From an uncultured Bacteroidaceae bacterium (lineage in GTDB: Bacteria; Bacteroidota; Bacteroidia; Bacteroidales; Bacteroidaceae): 64,000 bases of DNA. A program made the position numbers and the translations under genes. The notes below the pieces were generated by a model. The model searched no databases. It was not told the origin of the DNA and worked only from the letters and a program-made list of their open reading frames with translations. The stretch's first letter is position 1. The number at the start of each line of letters is the position of its first letter. Shown piece after piece: positions 44,501 to 51,754 of this stretch. The DNA lies in NCBI GenBank assembly GCA_904502235.1, contig CAJGDP010000002.1, positions 76,058-140,057 on the forward strand, in the 5' to 3' direction.

Positions 44501-45742
44501 CAGGTCGCAAACAGCTATGAGGCGGCAATCGCATTCTCATGTTTCCTTATTCTGCTTATGCTGATATACTTTGTGATAAGTTTTGTGCGTCACAATATCA
44601 TAGAAAAGACCAACGAACGTCTTGTCCTGGAAATGAACAGCCGCTTGTTGAAGGTTACAACACAAACCGGGAACAGCAGTATCAATAATCTGACACAGGA
44701 TATAGTGAAAGAACTGCATGCTTGCTTGGGTGAAACCATGCGCATAAAAAACATCTCCTTGACGTTGAATCCTGAAAAAGAGAATGAACGGGTGGAGTCA
44801 TCAACCTTGCGTATCTTCCCTTTGCAAGCTATCAGCAACGATGAACGCAAGCTTGTCGGTGTGCTCCAAGTTGTTACTGAACGCCCTTTGAACGATGATG
44901 AAATTGTAAGCCTGGAACTTATCGCAAGTTATCTGGCATCAGTATTGTATCATTCAATAGAGAGGATTGCAAGCGGATACCAGGCAATAGAAGAACTCGA
45001 AGAAGAAGCCGAGCTCATGCGTTACGAAGAAAATCGTCTGCATGTGCAGAATATGGTTATGGACAATTGTTTATCTGTGATTAAACATGAAACAGTGTAT
45101 TATCCCAACCGCATAAAAGAACTTGCAAACCGCGCAATGTTGTCAATACAAAACGAGAAGGCGGTTCTTACCGATATGCGCGAACTGATGGAGTATTACA
45201 GTTCCGTATTCGGTATCTTGGCAAATTGTGCAATGCGGGAACTTGACGGAACAAGTTTCAGACTTTCATCAGTAGCATTGTCCGATATATTCAAGACTGC
45301 CAAACGGAATGCCGAACGTAACATGCGGAAAGCCGGCGTCGATATCCAAGTAGTGTGCAACGAGACCGATGCTACGGTATATGTGGATATCGATGTGATT
45401 GATTTTCTTTTTGAACAGTTGTTTGCTGCAGCATTCAGAATAAAGAAAAACGGTGCAATAGAGTTGCGTGCCATTGAAAAGGACGAGTTTGTGACGGTGG
45501 AACTTTTTGACAACCGTTATCTGCTCAACAATGAAGAGACTGCGGATATGTTCACTCCCACCGAGCGTAATCTTGATGCCTTTGACGGATTAAATGCGAT
45601 GGAGTATCTTATGACAAAGGAGATTGTGAGATTGCACGAGGATTATACAGGAAAGCACGGCGGACGAATGGAGGCACGTTCCGATGTGTCGGGAACAACT
45701 ATACTTTTTACTTTACCAAAACCGATGAATCATGGAAAATGA
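41558..45742 (+). CDS. Giant two-module sensor histidine kinase (DUF5112/DUF5113 type)
   Basis: A 1394-residue membrane kinase. The start at 41558 overlaps the previous stop (ATGA) and gives a lipoprotein-like signal with lipobox LLVSC. Module 1: periplasmic helical repeats, a helix at about 428-448, a GAF-like region, then an intact ATPase domain with N-box NTLVDNAAKF (about 718), G1 DTGIG (about 751) and G2 GNGFGLMNCKG (about 788). Its dimerisation helix (SIVSGMRTFIDRISNEL) has no phospho-acceptor histidine. Module 2: a signal-like helix MRYILVLISLLPTQIQ (about 835), a periplasmic loop, a helix at about 988, a GAF-like region and a histidine box VIKHETVYYPNRI (His about 1177), but an ATPase domain without N or G boxes. 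The response regulator gene overlaps its end by 11 bases. Confidence 0.85.
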   Translation: MMFKGIRSYIFIGFLLLVSCGRHSHEGANQFRADSLCTVISEIRYSDIIHFDSVAKELHSIAYNNDEMLMIANNAMAYSCMMQMDYNRSLELYRMVRDNSACEIERLVADVGLMTVCYRVSANRLFFDYRSSALSRIKRINEEYDYLSAGDKERFNRAKVEFAIVGVCYFSNLAMQKEADRTLDYLEQNLNETNELSLRLYARMFLVNNLSDVQERLMQLYKGMSIANDNGLVWLEANYRLLLAISLRDNETLCLFSEKYPEYLALLLPKDKCIDELPSILAKEAAEDFRKFGDEYMMIEALTVEASCNTRLGRYDEAMSVLSEAYERTTEYYRKKYPDTMFVQLDSLLYSTNEQYSLATDIESGICHIPECLLSICREASCAYAGMDNKIQSDINRELYLDLLRTTRLNKHLESRISTIEEKVYGLERTTVVILALLLLLAFLLFFVHRRRLHKERMLSSQRKNILVICRKLFSSLPQNVENKQQLFDSISALLNETLGNLSGETSFTFCEAEVVKATPNLCSFDIPYTHLAEYDKLIVLSEYKIDKDKKGLLTMLLPYIAVAIEEGMRLCNICEERERVEEQKRASAIYLAEHKRENILKRVSVSIVSGMRTFIDRISNELKYLSGDISAEDRKRKLQYVSELAEKLNSLNLILERWIKTRQGEVNPRIEIFPVSHIFAIIEKNRKLYDTRGISLDVKPTESIAKADKALTLFMVNTLVDNAAKFTSAGGNVILECIEAGDYVEIAVEDTGIGLSKDDLNRILNSKVYDAAQIGKGNELLKPKSKGNGFGLMNCKGIIEKYRKLGSLFSVCSFNISSTQGKGSRFSFRVPKGVMRYILVLISLLPTQIQADDNVFTQLGEMADSVFMCNVSGKHDNAIIVAQDALTLLNGYYRSETGGKDTLSLSSGAAELGWWRNSIFRDSLKEEIFYNILDIRNEVAVASLSLKDWEKYKYNNYIYTALYRMVHEDKDVADRHSAIMQVANSYEAAIAFSCFLILLMLIYFVISFVRHNIIEKTNERLVLEMNSRLLKVTTQTGNSSINNLTQDIVKELHACLGETMRIKNISLTLNPEKENERVESSTLRIFPLQAISNDERKLVGVLQVVTERPLNDDEIVSLELIASYLASVLYHSIERIASGYQAIEELEEEAELMRYEENRLHVQNMVMDNCLSVIKHETVYYPNRIKELANRAMLSIQNEKAVLTDMRELMEYYSSVFGILANCAMRELDGTSFRLSSVALSDIFKTAKRNAERNMRKAGVDIQVVCNETDATVYVDIDVIDFLFEQLFAAAFRIKKNGAIELRAIEKDEFVTVELFDNRYLLNNEETADMFTPTERNLDAFDGLNAMEYLMTKEIVRLHEDYTGKHGGRMEARSDVSGTTILFTLPKPMNHGK

Positions 45743-46454
45743 ATTTACCGTCATTATAGTAGAAGATGCAAAACTTGAACTGAAAGGTACCGAGGAGATT
45801 TTTCGTACCGAAATACCTGAAGCCAACATTATTGGAACTGCTTCAAATGATAAGGAACTTGAAGAGTTATTGAACAGGGAAGTTCCGGATTTGTTGTTGC
45901 TCGATTTAGGCTTGGGTGGCTCCACAACCGTAGGTGTGGATATATGCGGTCGGGTAAAACAGAGATTCCCGGAGATGAAGGTTCTTGTATTTACAGGTGA
46001 ACTGCTTGACGAAAAGTTGTGGGTTGATGTGCTTGATGCCGGAGCCGATGGTATAACACTCAAAACCGGAGAACTGCTTACCAAACACGAGATATATAGT
46101 GTTATGGCAGGAAAAAAGAATGTGTTCAATCAGCCTATACTTGAAAAGATTGTGGGACGCTTCCGCGAAACGGTGATACATGGTGCAGAACAGAAAAAGT
46201 CTGTTGTGGAGTATGAGATCGACCGCTACGATGAATGCTTCCTACGCCATCTTGCCCTAGGATACACAAAGGATATGATTGCGTCGCTCAAGACAATGCC
46301 TTTTGGAGTAAAATCCTTGGAAAAGCGTCAGGCAGACCTGATATCACGTCTTTTCCCGGAAACGGAACAACGTGGAATAAATGTAACACGTCTTGTCGTG
46401 CGTGCCATAGAACTGCATATAATAGACGTAGAAAATCTTGATGCAGATGAATAG
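45732..46454 (+). CDS. Response regulator partner of the giant kinase
   Basis: A 240-residue two-component regulator. The receiver domain is intact: acidic pair E11/D12, phospho-acceptor D58 (LLLLDLGLGG), T88 and K111. The C-terminal part (about 165-240: LRHLALGYTKDMIASLKTMPFGVKSLEKRQADL) resembles a diverged LuxR-type helix-turn-helix with a longer linker, as in DUF5932-type Bacteroidales regulators. It overlaps the kinase gene by 11 bases and the transporter gene by 14, so all three are made together. Confidence 0.88.
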   Translation: MENEFTVIIVEDAKLELKGTEEIFRTEIPEANIIGTASNDKELEELLNREVPDLLLLDLGLGGSTTVGVDICGRVKQRFPEMKVLVFTGELLDEKLWVDVLDAGADGITLKTGELLTKHEIYSVMAGKKNVFNQPILEKIVGRFRETVIHGAEQKKSVVEYEIDRYDECFLRHLALGYTKDMIASLKTMPFGVKSLEKRQADLISRLFPETEQRGINVTRLVVRAIELHIIDVENLDADE

Positions 46455-47187
46455 TAAAAGAGAAGACTACTATCCTGTCGTAGGGTATATAATAATGTTT
46501 GTTGCAATATCCTTTCTGTTATGGCTCTTGGATATAGCCACAACATTTATGGGATGCAATCTTGGAATATCCTCGCCCGTGAGCAGCGAGGGGTTGCGTT
46601 GGGCAATGCGTAATGCTTTGCCTGCATTGGGCAGAATTCCTTGGGCAGGGGTTCTTCTTCTTGTTTCATCTTTTGGTTTGTTGCAGGGAGCAGGTGTTGT
46701 ACGCTTGTTCTGTAGGATTACAAAACTGCAACGCCTTACAAAAATGGAAATCCGCTCTTTATTGTTTTCCGTAGGTTCCATCCTTGTTTATACGATTGTT
46801 GTTTACCTCGTAACATTCTCAAAATGGAATATACTTCTTGGAATAACCGGAACTTTCGAGAATTCTTCGTTTTTGAGCGGTTTGCCCTTGATTATCTTTT
46901 TGGGAATAGTAATAATGACAGTGGTGTATGGTTTCATGTATGGAAATTACCGCTCCTTTATTGATGTGCTTGAATCTGCAGGCAATGCCATAAAACTGTT
47001 CACTCCGGCGATTCTTGCATTGATACCGGCGGCAGCCATAATTGCAATGTTGGAGTATGCCGGTGTTTTCAAACTATTGGGATTAGCGGAAAAAGAGACC
47101 GAAATTATTGCCATGGTACTATATTCAATACCATTCATGCACATGATATTGCATAAAAGAGGTAAATTACCCGTTGAAAATGCTTGA
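46441..47187 (+). CDS. Half-length AbgT-like membrane protein
   Basis: About 248 residues with six or seven helices. The segment SSEGLRWAMRNALPALGRIPWAGVLLL matches the SGEGLRW...PLG signature of AbgT (p-aminobenzoyl-glutamate) transporters, followed by LLQGAGVVRL. AbgT proteins are about 500 residues, so this is half the length, yet it has clean ends. The ATG at 46441 (or 46447) is preferred to the upstream TTG. Overlaps the response regulator gene and, tail to tail by 21 bases, the minus-strand yggS gene. A sensor-linked accessory rather than a full transporter is possible. Confidence 0.7.
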   Translation: MQMNSKREDYYPVVGYIIMFVAISFLLWLLDIATTFMGCNLGISSPVSSEGLRWAMRNALPALGRIPWAGVLLLVSSFGLLQGAGVVRLFCRITKLQRLTKMEIRSLLFSVGSILVYTIVVYLVTFSKWNILLGITGTFENSSFLSGLPLIIFLGIVIMTVVYGFMYGNYRSFIDVLESAGNAIKLFTPAILALIPAAAIIAMLEYAGVFKLLGLAEKETEIIAMVLYSIPFMHMILHKRGKLPVENA

Positions 47188-47835
47188 GCCCACTCTTACA
47201 TGTGTGCTTCCATACTTGATGGCGATGGGGTAGTCATCGCTCATTCCAGCCGACATGATGTTGAAATTCTCATTGTCGGCAAAGAAATTCTCCTTGATAT
47301 TCTTAAAGAGTTTCTGCACCTTTGAAAATTCTTTAGCCACCTGTGCATTATCCTCGGTGTTGCTCGCCATACACATTAGTCCGCGTATTTCCACATTCTC
47401 AAGCGTGCGCCATTCACCATCGCAAAGCATCTTCATGCACTCCTCGGGAGTGAAACCGAACTTGGTCTCCTCCTGTGCAATATGAATCTGCAACAGGCAG
47501 GCTATTTTGCGGTTGTGCTTTGCACCGTGTCTGTTCACTTCTTGCAATAGTCTGTAACTGTCGATGCTGTGGATAAGATGTATGAAAGGTGCTATGTATT
47601 TGATCTTATTGCTTTGAAGATGTCCGATGAAATGCCATTTGATGTCATTTGGCAAGGATTCGTATTTTTTTACAAGGTCCTGAGCCTTACTCTCACCGAA
47701 CTCCCTTTGTCCGGCTTCGTATGCCTGCATAATGGCTTCTGCCGGATGGTATTTTGATACAGCAATAAGCGTTACTCCGCAAGGCAGAGTATCGCTTATT
47801 TCCTTTATCCGTGTTGCTATATTATCAGCCTTCAT
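47167..47835 (-). CDS. YggS/PROSC family PLP-binding protein
   Basis: A 222-residue pyridoxal-phosphate homeostasis protein. The PLP lysine lies in LIAVSKYHPAEAI near residue 30, followed by FGESKAQDLVKKYESLP, WHFIGHLQSNKIKYI and the C-terminal phosphate-binding MSAGMSDDYPIAIKYGSTHVR. The ATG at 47835 is chosen because it fits family length; an upstream ATG adds six residues. The 5' end overlaps the DUF4494 gene by 11 bases. Confidence 0.93.
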   Translation of the reverse strand: MKADNIATRIKEISDTLPCGVTLIAVSKYHPAEAIMQAYEAGQREFGESKAQDLVKKYESLPNDIKWHFIGHLQSNKIKYIAPFIHLIHSIDSYRLLQEVNRHGAKHNRKIACLLQIHIAQEETKFGFTPEECMKMLCDGEWRTLENVEIRGLMCMASNTEDNAQVAKEFSKVQKLFKNIKENFFADNENFNIMSAGMSDDYPIAIKYGSTHVRVGSSIFNG

Positions 47836-48262
47836 AATGGAATATATCCACAATCGCGCTCTCGTTCACCGATACAAGATCGTAGTCCATTACAGAATCC
47901 TCCATGTGCTTTGTAAGATTCTTTACAGCACCGCTTACATCATCGGCTTTTACAAGAATTACAACAGATGTCTTCTTCTCCTTTGCAGAAACTTCGTCAA
48001 CTGTTATTATTGAAATCTTGCACTTGAACCACTTGTCGGCAGTCTCGCTATTGCTGTCAACCAACTCATTGTATTTGGTGCGCTCAATCTTGTTTATATT
48101 GAACTCGCCTGTAACCTGTGGCTGCAATTCCTTTGTGAGGTGCTTCTCAATCTCTGTAAATGTGAATCCCTGTACAAGATAAACCTCATTCACCTTGGTG
48201 TTAAGGCCTTTTTCTCCTGCACGCTCATATGTAACCTTACATTCAAACCAACTCTGTACCAT
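47825..48262 (-). CDS. DUF4494 family protein
   Basis: A 145-residue cytosolic protein of the Bacteroidota-specific DUF4494 family (MVQSWFECKVTYE..., VNEVYLVQGFTFTEIEKHLT, KWFKCKISIITVDEVSAKEKK). Two similar alpha/beta halves suggest an internal duplication: WFECKVTYE and WFKCKISII each begin a unit. No function is known. It overlaps yggS by 11 bases and has its own promoter. Confidence 0.85.
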   Translation of the reverse strand: MVQSWFECKVTYERAGEKGLNTKVNEVYLVQGFTFTEIEKHLTKELQPQVTGEFNINKIERTKYNELVDSNSETADKWFKCKISIITVDEVSAKEKKTSVVILVKADDVSGAVKNLTKHMEDSVMDYDLVSVNESAIVDIFHYEG

Positions 48263-48292
48263 TTAAATATTGTTTTTGCTGTTAATAAATAT

Positions 48293-48307
48293 GCATCGGA
48301 CCGATGC
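48293..48307. repeat. Inverted repeat at the transcription start of the DUF4494 gene
   Basis: GCATCGG, A, CCGATGC: perfect 7-base arms around one base, placed where transcription from the adjacent minus-strand promoter should begin. It could be an operator or a cap-like hairpin at the mRNA 5' end. Confidence 0.5.
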
Positions 48308-48312
48308 GGACA

Positions 48313-48342
48313 CAAAGTTAGTAAATGAAAGGAATTATGCAA
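48313..48342 (-). promoter_or_regulatory. Promoter of the DUF4494-yggS operon
   Basis: On the minus strand TTG (48340-48342), 19 bases, TAACTTTG (48313-48320). The -33 element lies inside the last codons of the upstream 109-residue gene. Confidence 0.7.
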
Positions 48343-48664
48343 AATATTTTCTTCGGTCGTTATTCAATCTCAACAACTCTGCCAGTTCTTTGTACTGTTC
48401 GTCGTTCTCATCGAAGTCATATTCCTCGAATTCGTTCCAGTCCTTTTTGGGGGTGAACTCCTCCTTTTCTATCTTCTCCCAGATTTCGTTCAGCGCAGTC
48501 AATTCTCCCCCGCACTCCATTATGAAGATTTCGTTGTTACGCCCCGCGAGTGCAGCCACGTTGCTTTCGTAAAATCCTATTAAGGTAAGCTCCTCAACCG
48601 GAATCATTGCCATACCGGTTTTTCTTTTCATTGCTTCAAAATTTTCCTTTTCTTCTTTTGTCAT
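48335..48664 (-). CDS. Acidic protein of unknown function
   Basis: A 109-residue protein with no signal or membrane segment. The first 55 residues include a possible beta hairpin (LTLIGFYESNVAAL, NEIFIMECGG). The second half is strongly acidic and helical (FEEYDFDENDEQYKELAELLRL) and ends in a short basic tail. I do not recognise it. It is coupled to the malic enzyme gene by a 4-base ATGA overlap, so it may work with or simply be co-expressed with that enzyme. Confidence 0.7.
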   Translation of the reverse strand: MTKEEKENFEAMKRKTGMAMIPVEELTLIGFYESNVAALAGRNNEIFIMECGGELTALNEIWEKIEKEEFTPKKDWNEFEEYDFDENDEQYKELAELLRLNNDRRKYFA

Positions 48665-50016
48665 GACTGTATCTCCCGTTCTCTATTGTTATTGTTCGGT
48701 TTCCTTGTCCTATTACACCTTTTCCTTTCCTTGGCAAAAAAGTTCTCGTTGTCCACGCGTTGCAGAAGGGTATTTTCGTACTCCGTAAAAGATGCTATTC
48801 TTCGTCTTGCAACACCGCTTTCCATTGCGGCTCTTGCCACAGCAGTAGAAACTTGAGTCAACAGACACTTGTCTCCGGGCTTTGGAACAATACATTCCTT
48901 GTCTATAACAAAACAACTTCCATTTTGTTCTGCTTCGCCATTAAAAAATTGCATTTTTGCAACATCGGCTATGGCATTTGCCGCTGCAATCATCATATGT
49001 TCATTGATTGTCGTAGAGAGTGTGTCGAGCGCACCACGGAAAAGATAAGGGAAAGCAAGAACGTTGTTTATCTGGTTCGGGTAATCACTGCGCCCAGTCG
49101 CTACAATGGCATCGCCACGTATGCTTTTTGCTCTTTCATAACTGATTTCCGGCACAGGATTTGCCAATGCAAATATTATCGGATTCGGAGCCATCACTCT
49201 CAAATCGTCATCTGCAAGGATATTGCCTTTTGAGAGTCCAATGAATACATCCGCGTCTGTCATGGCATCCCGCAGCGACCTGATATTACTGTTGGTTGCA
49301 AAGATTGCTTTGTAGACATCTATATCTGTGCGAGTGGTTGTAATTGCACCTTTACTGTCGAACATTACAATATTTTCCTTGACAACGCCAACTGCAAGCA
49401 ACATCTTTGCAGTTGATATTCCGGCAGAACCTGCTCCACAGATAACAATCTTAGCATCTTTGACATATCTTTCAGTTATTTTAAAAGCATTGATGAGAGC
49501 CGCCGTCACAACCACGGCTGTGCCATGCTGGTCATCGTGCAATACGGGAATACCTAGTAAAGAACGGAGTTTCTCTTCTATTAAGAAACACTCGGGAGCT
49601 TTGATGTCCTCAAGGTTTATACCACCAAAAGTAGGGGATAGATCCTGTACAATTCTGATGAATTCTTCAGGGTCCTCTTCGCTGAGTTCTATATCAAAAG
49701 CATCGATGTCTGCAAAAAGTTTAAATAGCATCGCTTTGCCTTCCATCACCGGCTTCGAAGCCGTAGCACCAACATCACCAAGCCCCAAAACAGCACTTCC
49801 GTTGGATACGACAGCAACCAGATTTCCCTTGTTAGTGTATCGATAAGCATTCCAACGGTCTTTCCCAATCTCAATCACCGGTGCCGCAACTCCGGGAGAG
49901 TAGGCGAGTGATAAATCTTCGGCAGACTCCACAGGCTTGCTTGGGGCAACCTCGATCTTTCCGGGCTTACCGTCGGAATGATATTCAAGTGCCTTCTTTG
50001 TATAATCCTTGTCCAT
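48661..50016 (-). CDS. Malic enzyme without PTA-like domain
   Basis: A 451-residue decarboxylating malate dehydrogenase (malate to pyruvate, probably NADP-linked). It has the N-terminal LAYSPGVAAPV, the catalytic region VLHDDQHGTAVV, the Rossmann GAGSAGISTAKMLLAVGV near residue 195, and ANPVPEISYE. Alignment to MaeB-type enzymes is good up to about residue 430. These are usually about 760 residues, with a phosphotransacetylase-like regulatory domain; here the chain ends at the domain boundary in a basic, asparagine-rich tail (KERKRC...NNNNREREIQS). The enzyme core is complete. Confidence 0.9.
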   Translation of the reverse strand: MDKDYTKKALEYHSDGKPGKIEVAPSKPVESAEDLSLAYSPGVAAPVIEIGKDRWNAYRYTNKGNLVAVVSNGSAVLGLGDVGATASKPVMEGKAMLFKLFADIDAFDIELSEEDPEEFIRIVQDLSPTFGGINLEDIKAPECFLIEEKLRSLLGIPVLHDDQHGTAVVVTAALINAFKITERYVKDAKIVICGAGSAGISTAKMLLAVGVVKENIVMFDSKGAITTTRTDIDVYKAIFATNSNIRSLRDAMTDADVFIGLSKGNILADDDLRVMAPNPIIFALANPVPEISYERAKSIRGDAIVATGRSDYPNQINNVLAFPYLFRGALDTLSTTINEHMMIAAANAIADVAKMQFFNGEAEQNGSCFVIDKECIVPKPGDKCLLTQVSTAVARAAMESGVARRRIASFTEYENTLLQRVDNENFFAKERKRCNRTRKPNNNNREREIQS

Positions 50017-50298
50017 AAGTTTTTTATATGGATAACAAACAGGAACTGATTATTATTCAGGTGGATTTGAAATTAACATGTTTTTAATGGCTTAAAGCTA
50101 TTTTTATGAATATTTTCGACATTTTATTAATAAATTATTATAATTTTGTAAAATATGAGTTTATGTGCATAAACGGGACTATAATAGCCCGAATTTGGAA
50201 AATGTTTTTTCTTGCTTGTTATATACTTTTGCAAGGAATTCCAACAGAACATAACTCACAGCCGAAGAGTTGAAAATATTAAAAACATAATATATAAT
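50017..50298 (+). promoter_or_regulatory. Regulatory region of the V-type ATPase operon
   Basis: This 282-base AT-rich gap holds -7-like boxes TAATTTTG (50141-50148) and TACTTTTG (50224-50231), the latter 68 bases before the first gene. It also holds two adjacent inverted repeats: GTTTATG/CATAAAC (50159-50165, 50168-50174) and CGGG-A-CTAT/ATAG-CCCG (50174-50191). They lie upstream of the nearer -7 box, so they could be regulator sites. No gene is visible. Confidence 0.5.
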
Positions 50299-50889
50299 AT
50301 GGAAAATAAGATTCAGGAATTGACCGAAAAAATCTATGCAGAAGGCGTAGAGAAAGGTAAGTTGGAAGCAGAGCGTCTTGTTGAAGAGGCAAAGGCAAAG
50401 GCTGCCGACATAGTAAAGGATGCACAGAAACAGGCTGAAGCTATTGTTGCGGCAGCAGAGAAAAATGCATCGGAACTCGCAGCGAACACACGTTCTGAAA
50501 TCAAGCTTTATGGAGCACAGGCTGTAGGTGCACTCAAATCTGAGGCTACAGATATCATTACTGATGCTGTTGTAAAGGCTACTGTAAAGGAGGCTCTTGC
50601 CGGTGATACCATCAAAGCGCTTCTTGTGAAGATTGCCGAGCGTTGGAGCGCGAATGAGCAGATTGTGATTTCAACATCTGAAGCAGATGAGTTGAAGGCT
50701 TATTTTGCAAAGAATGCAAAGGCTCTTCTGGATAAGGGAGTTGAAATCAAGCAGGTAAACGGTGTAAAGACATCATTCTCTATTGCGCCGGCTGATGGTT
50801 CATACAAGGTAAATTTCGGTGAGGGTGAATTCGAGGCATTCTTCAAAGCCTTCTTGCGTCCTCAGATGGTGGAACTTTTATTTTCATAA
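50299..50889 (+). CDS. ntpE: V-type ATPase subunit E
   Basis: A 196-residue peripheral-stalk subunit. The N-terminal half is a long lysine- and alanine-rich coiled coil (EAERLVEEAKAKAADIVKDAQKQAEAIVAAAEKNA); the C-terminal half is a small globular domain (KTSFSIAPADGSYKVNFGEGEFEAFF). The start at 50299 is chosen by the family; the frame is open further upstream without homology. First gene of a seven-gene operon. Confidence 0.9.
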   Translation: MENKIQELTEKIYAEGVEKGKLEAERLVEEAKAKAADIVKDAQKQAEAIVAAAEKNASELAANTRSEIKLYGAQAVGALKSEATDIITDAVVKATVKEALAGDTIKALLVKIAERWSANEQIVISTSEADELKAYFAKNAKALLDKGVEIKQVNGVKTSFSIAPADGSYKVNFGEGEFEAFFKAFLRPQMVELLFS

Positions 50890-50892
50890 TCA

Positions 50893-51732
50893 ATGAGCAA
50901 CTACTATTGTCTGGTTGCGGGTTTGCCCGAAGTTGCATTTGACGGCAGCAAGTCGGCATATAACGTTGAGCGTTTCAAAGAGGAGATATATCCCGAATTG
51001 TCGGCTGAGGATGCCGCATGCGTGGATCTGTTTTTCCTTGAGCGCGACAATGCCAACCTGCTTGATATTCTGCGCAAAGGAGATGAAGCAGAAATCGGAC
51101 TTCAAGGTTGCTACTCGCGCAGTGAACTCGAGGAGATTATATCTGCTGCAAAGAACGGAGATTCTGTCTCAAAGAACGTTCCTTCATACATTTGCCGATT
51201 TATTGAGCATTATATTTCCAATGAAGGAAATGCCAATATCATATGGGCTGATGTCCTGAGTGCTTATTATTATGACTATGCAACAAGATGTGCCAACGGT
51301 TTTATTGCCGATTGGTTCAAATTCAATCGCAATGTAAACAACATTCTTGTGGCATTCTCGGCTCGTAAGTACAAGATGAATATTGCGGACGTTGTTATTG
51401 GAGAAGGTGAAGTGGCCGACGCTCTCCGCACATCGGGCGCGCGTGATTTCGGATTGACAAACGAACTCGACTACTTCGAGAGCATACAGCGTTTAAGCGA
51501 GAATCCTCGCTTGCAGGAACGTGAACGTCAACTTGATGAGATACGCTGGAAATGGCTTGAGGATAATTCTGTCTTCAATTATTTCTCTGTTGAACGTCTT
51601 TTCGTATTCCTGTTGAAACTTAGCATTATAGAGCGTTGGGCGGAGCTTGATGCCGACAAGGGCATGCTGCGTTACAAAGAACTCATTGCAGAGCTCAAGA
51701 GTGGAATGGACAGTAAATCCGTGGAGTTGTAA
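50893..51732 (+). CDS. DUF2764 protein of the V-type ATPase operon
   Basis: A 279-residue, mainly helical soluble protein (MSNYYCLVAGLPEVAFDG, FNRNVNNILVAFSARKYK). This DUF2764 family occurs in Bacteroidota V-type ATPase operons between E and A, where other bacteria have subunit C. The NRNVNNILVA-ARKYK pattern resembles the central-stalk socket subunit C (AtpC/subunit d). I infer a C-like role; no separate C, F or G gene is seen in the operon. Confidence 0.8.
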   Translation: MSNYYCLVAGLPEVAFDGSKSAYNVERFKEEIYPELSAEDAACVDLFFLERDNANLLDILRKGDEAEIGLQGCYSRSELEEIISAAKNGDSVSKNVPSYICRFIEHYISNEGNANIIWADVLSAYYYDYATRCANGFIADWFKFNRNVNNILVAFSARKYKMNIADVVIGEGEVADALRTSGARDFGLTNELDYFESIQRLSENPRLQERERQLDEIRWKWLEDNSVFNYFSVERLFVFLLKLSIIERWAELDADKGMLRYKELIAELKSGMDSKSVEL

Positions 51733-51754
51733 ATAAAATAAATTAAATATAGAT

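Noticed and set aside
50212..50298. Longer start for V-ATPase subunit E
   Set aside because: The extra 29 residues run through a -7 box and are not part of the family; the ATG at 50299 fits.
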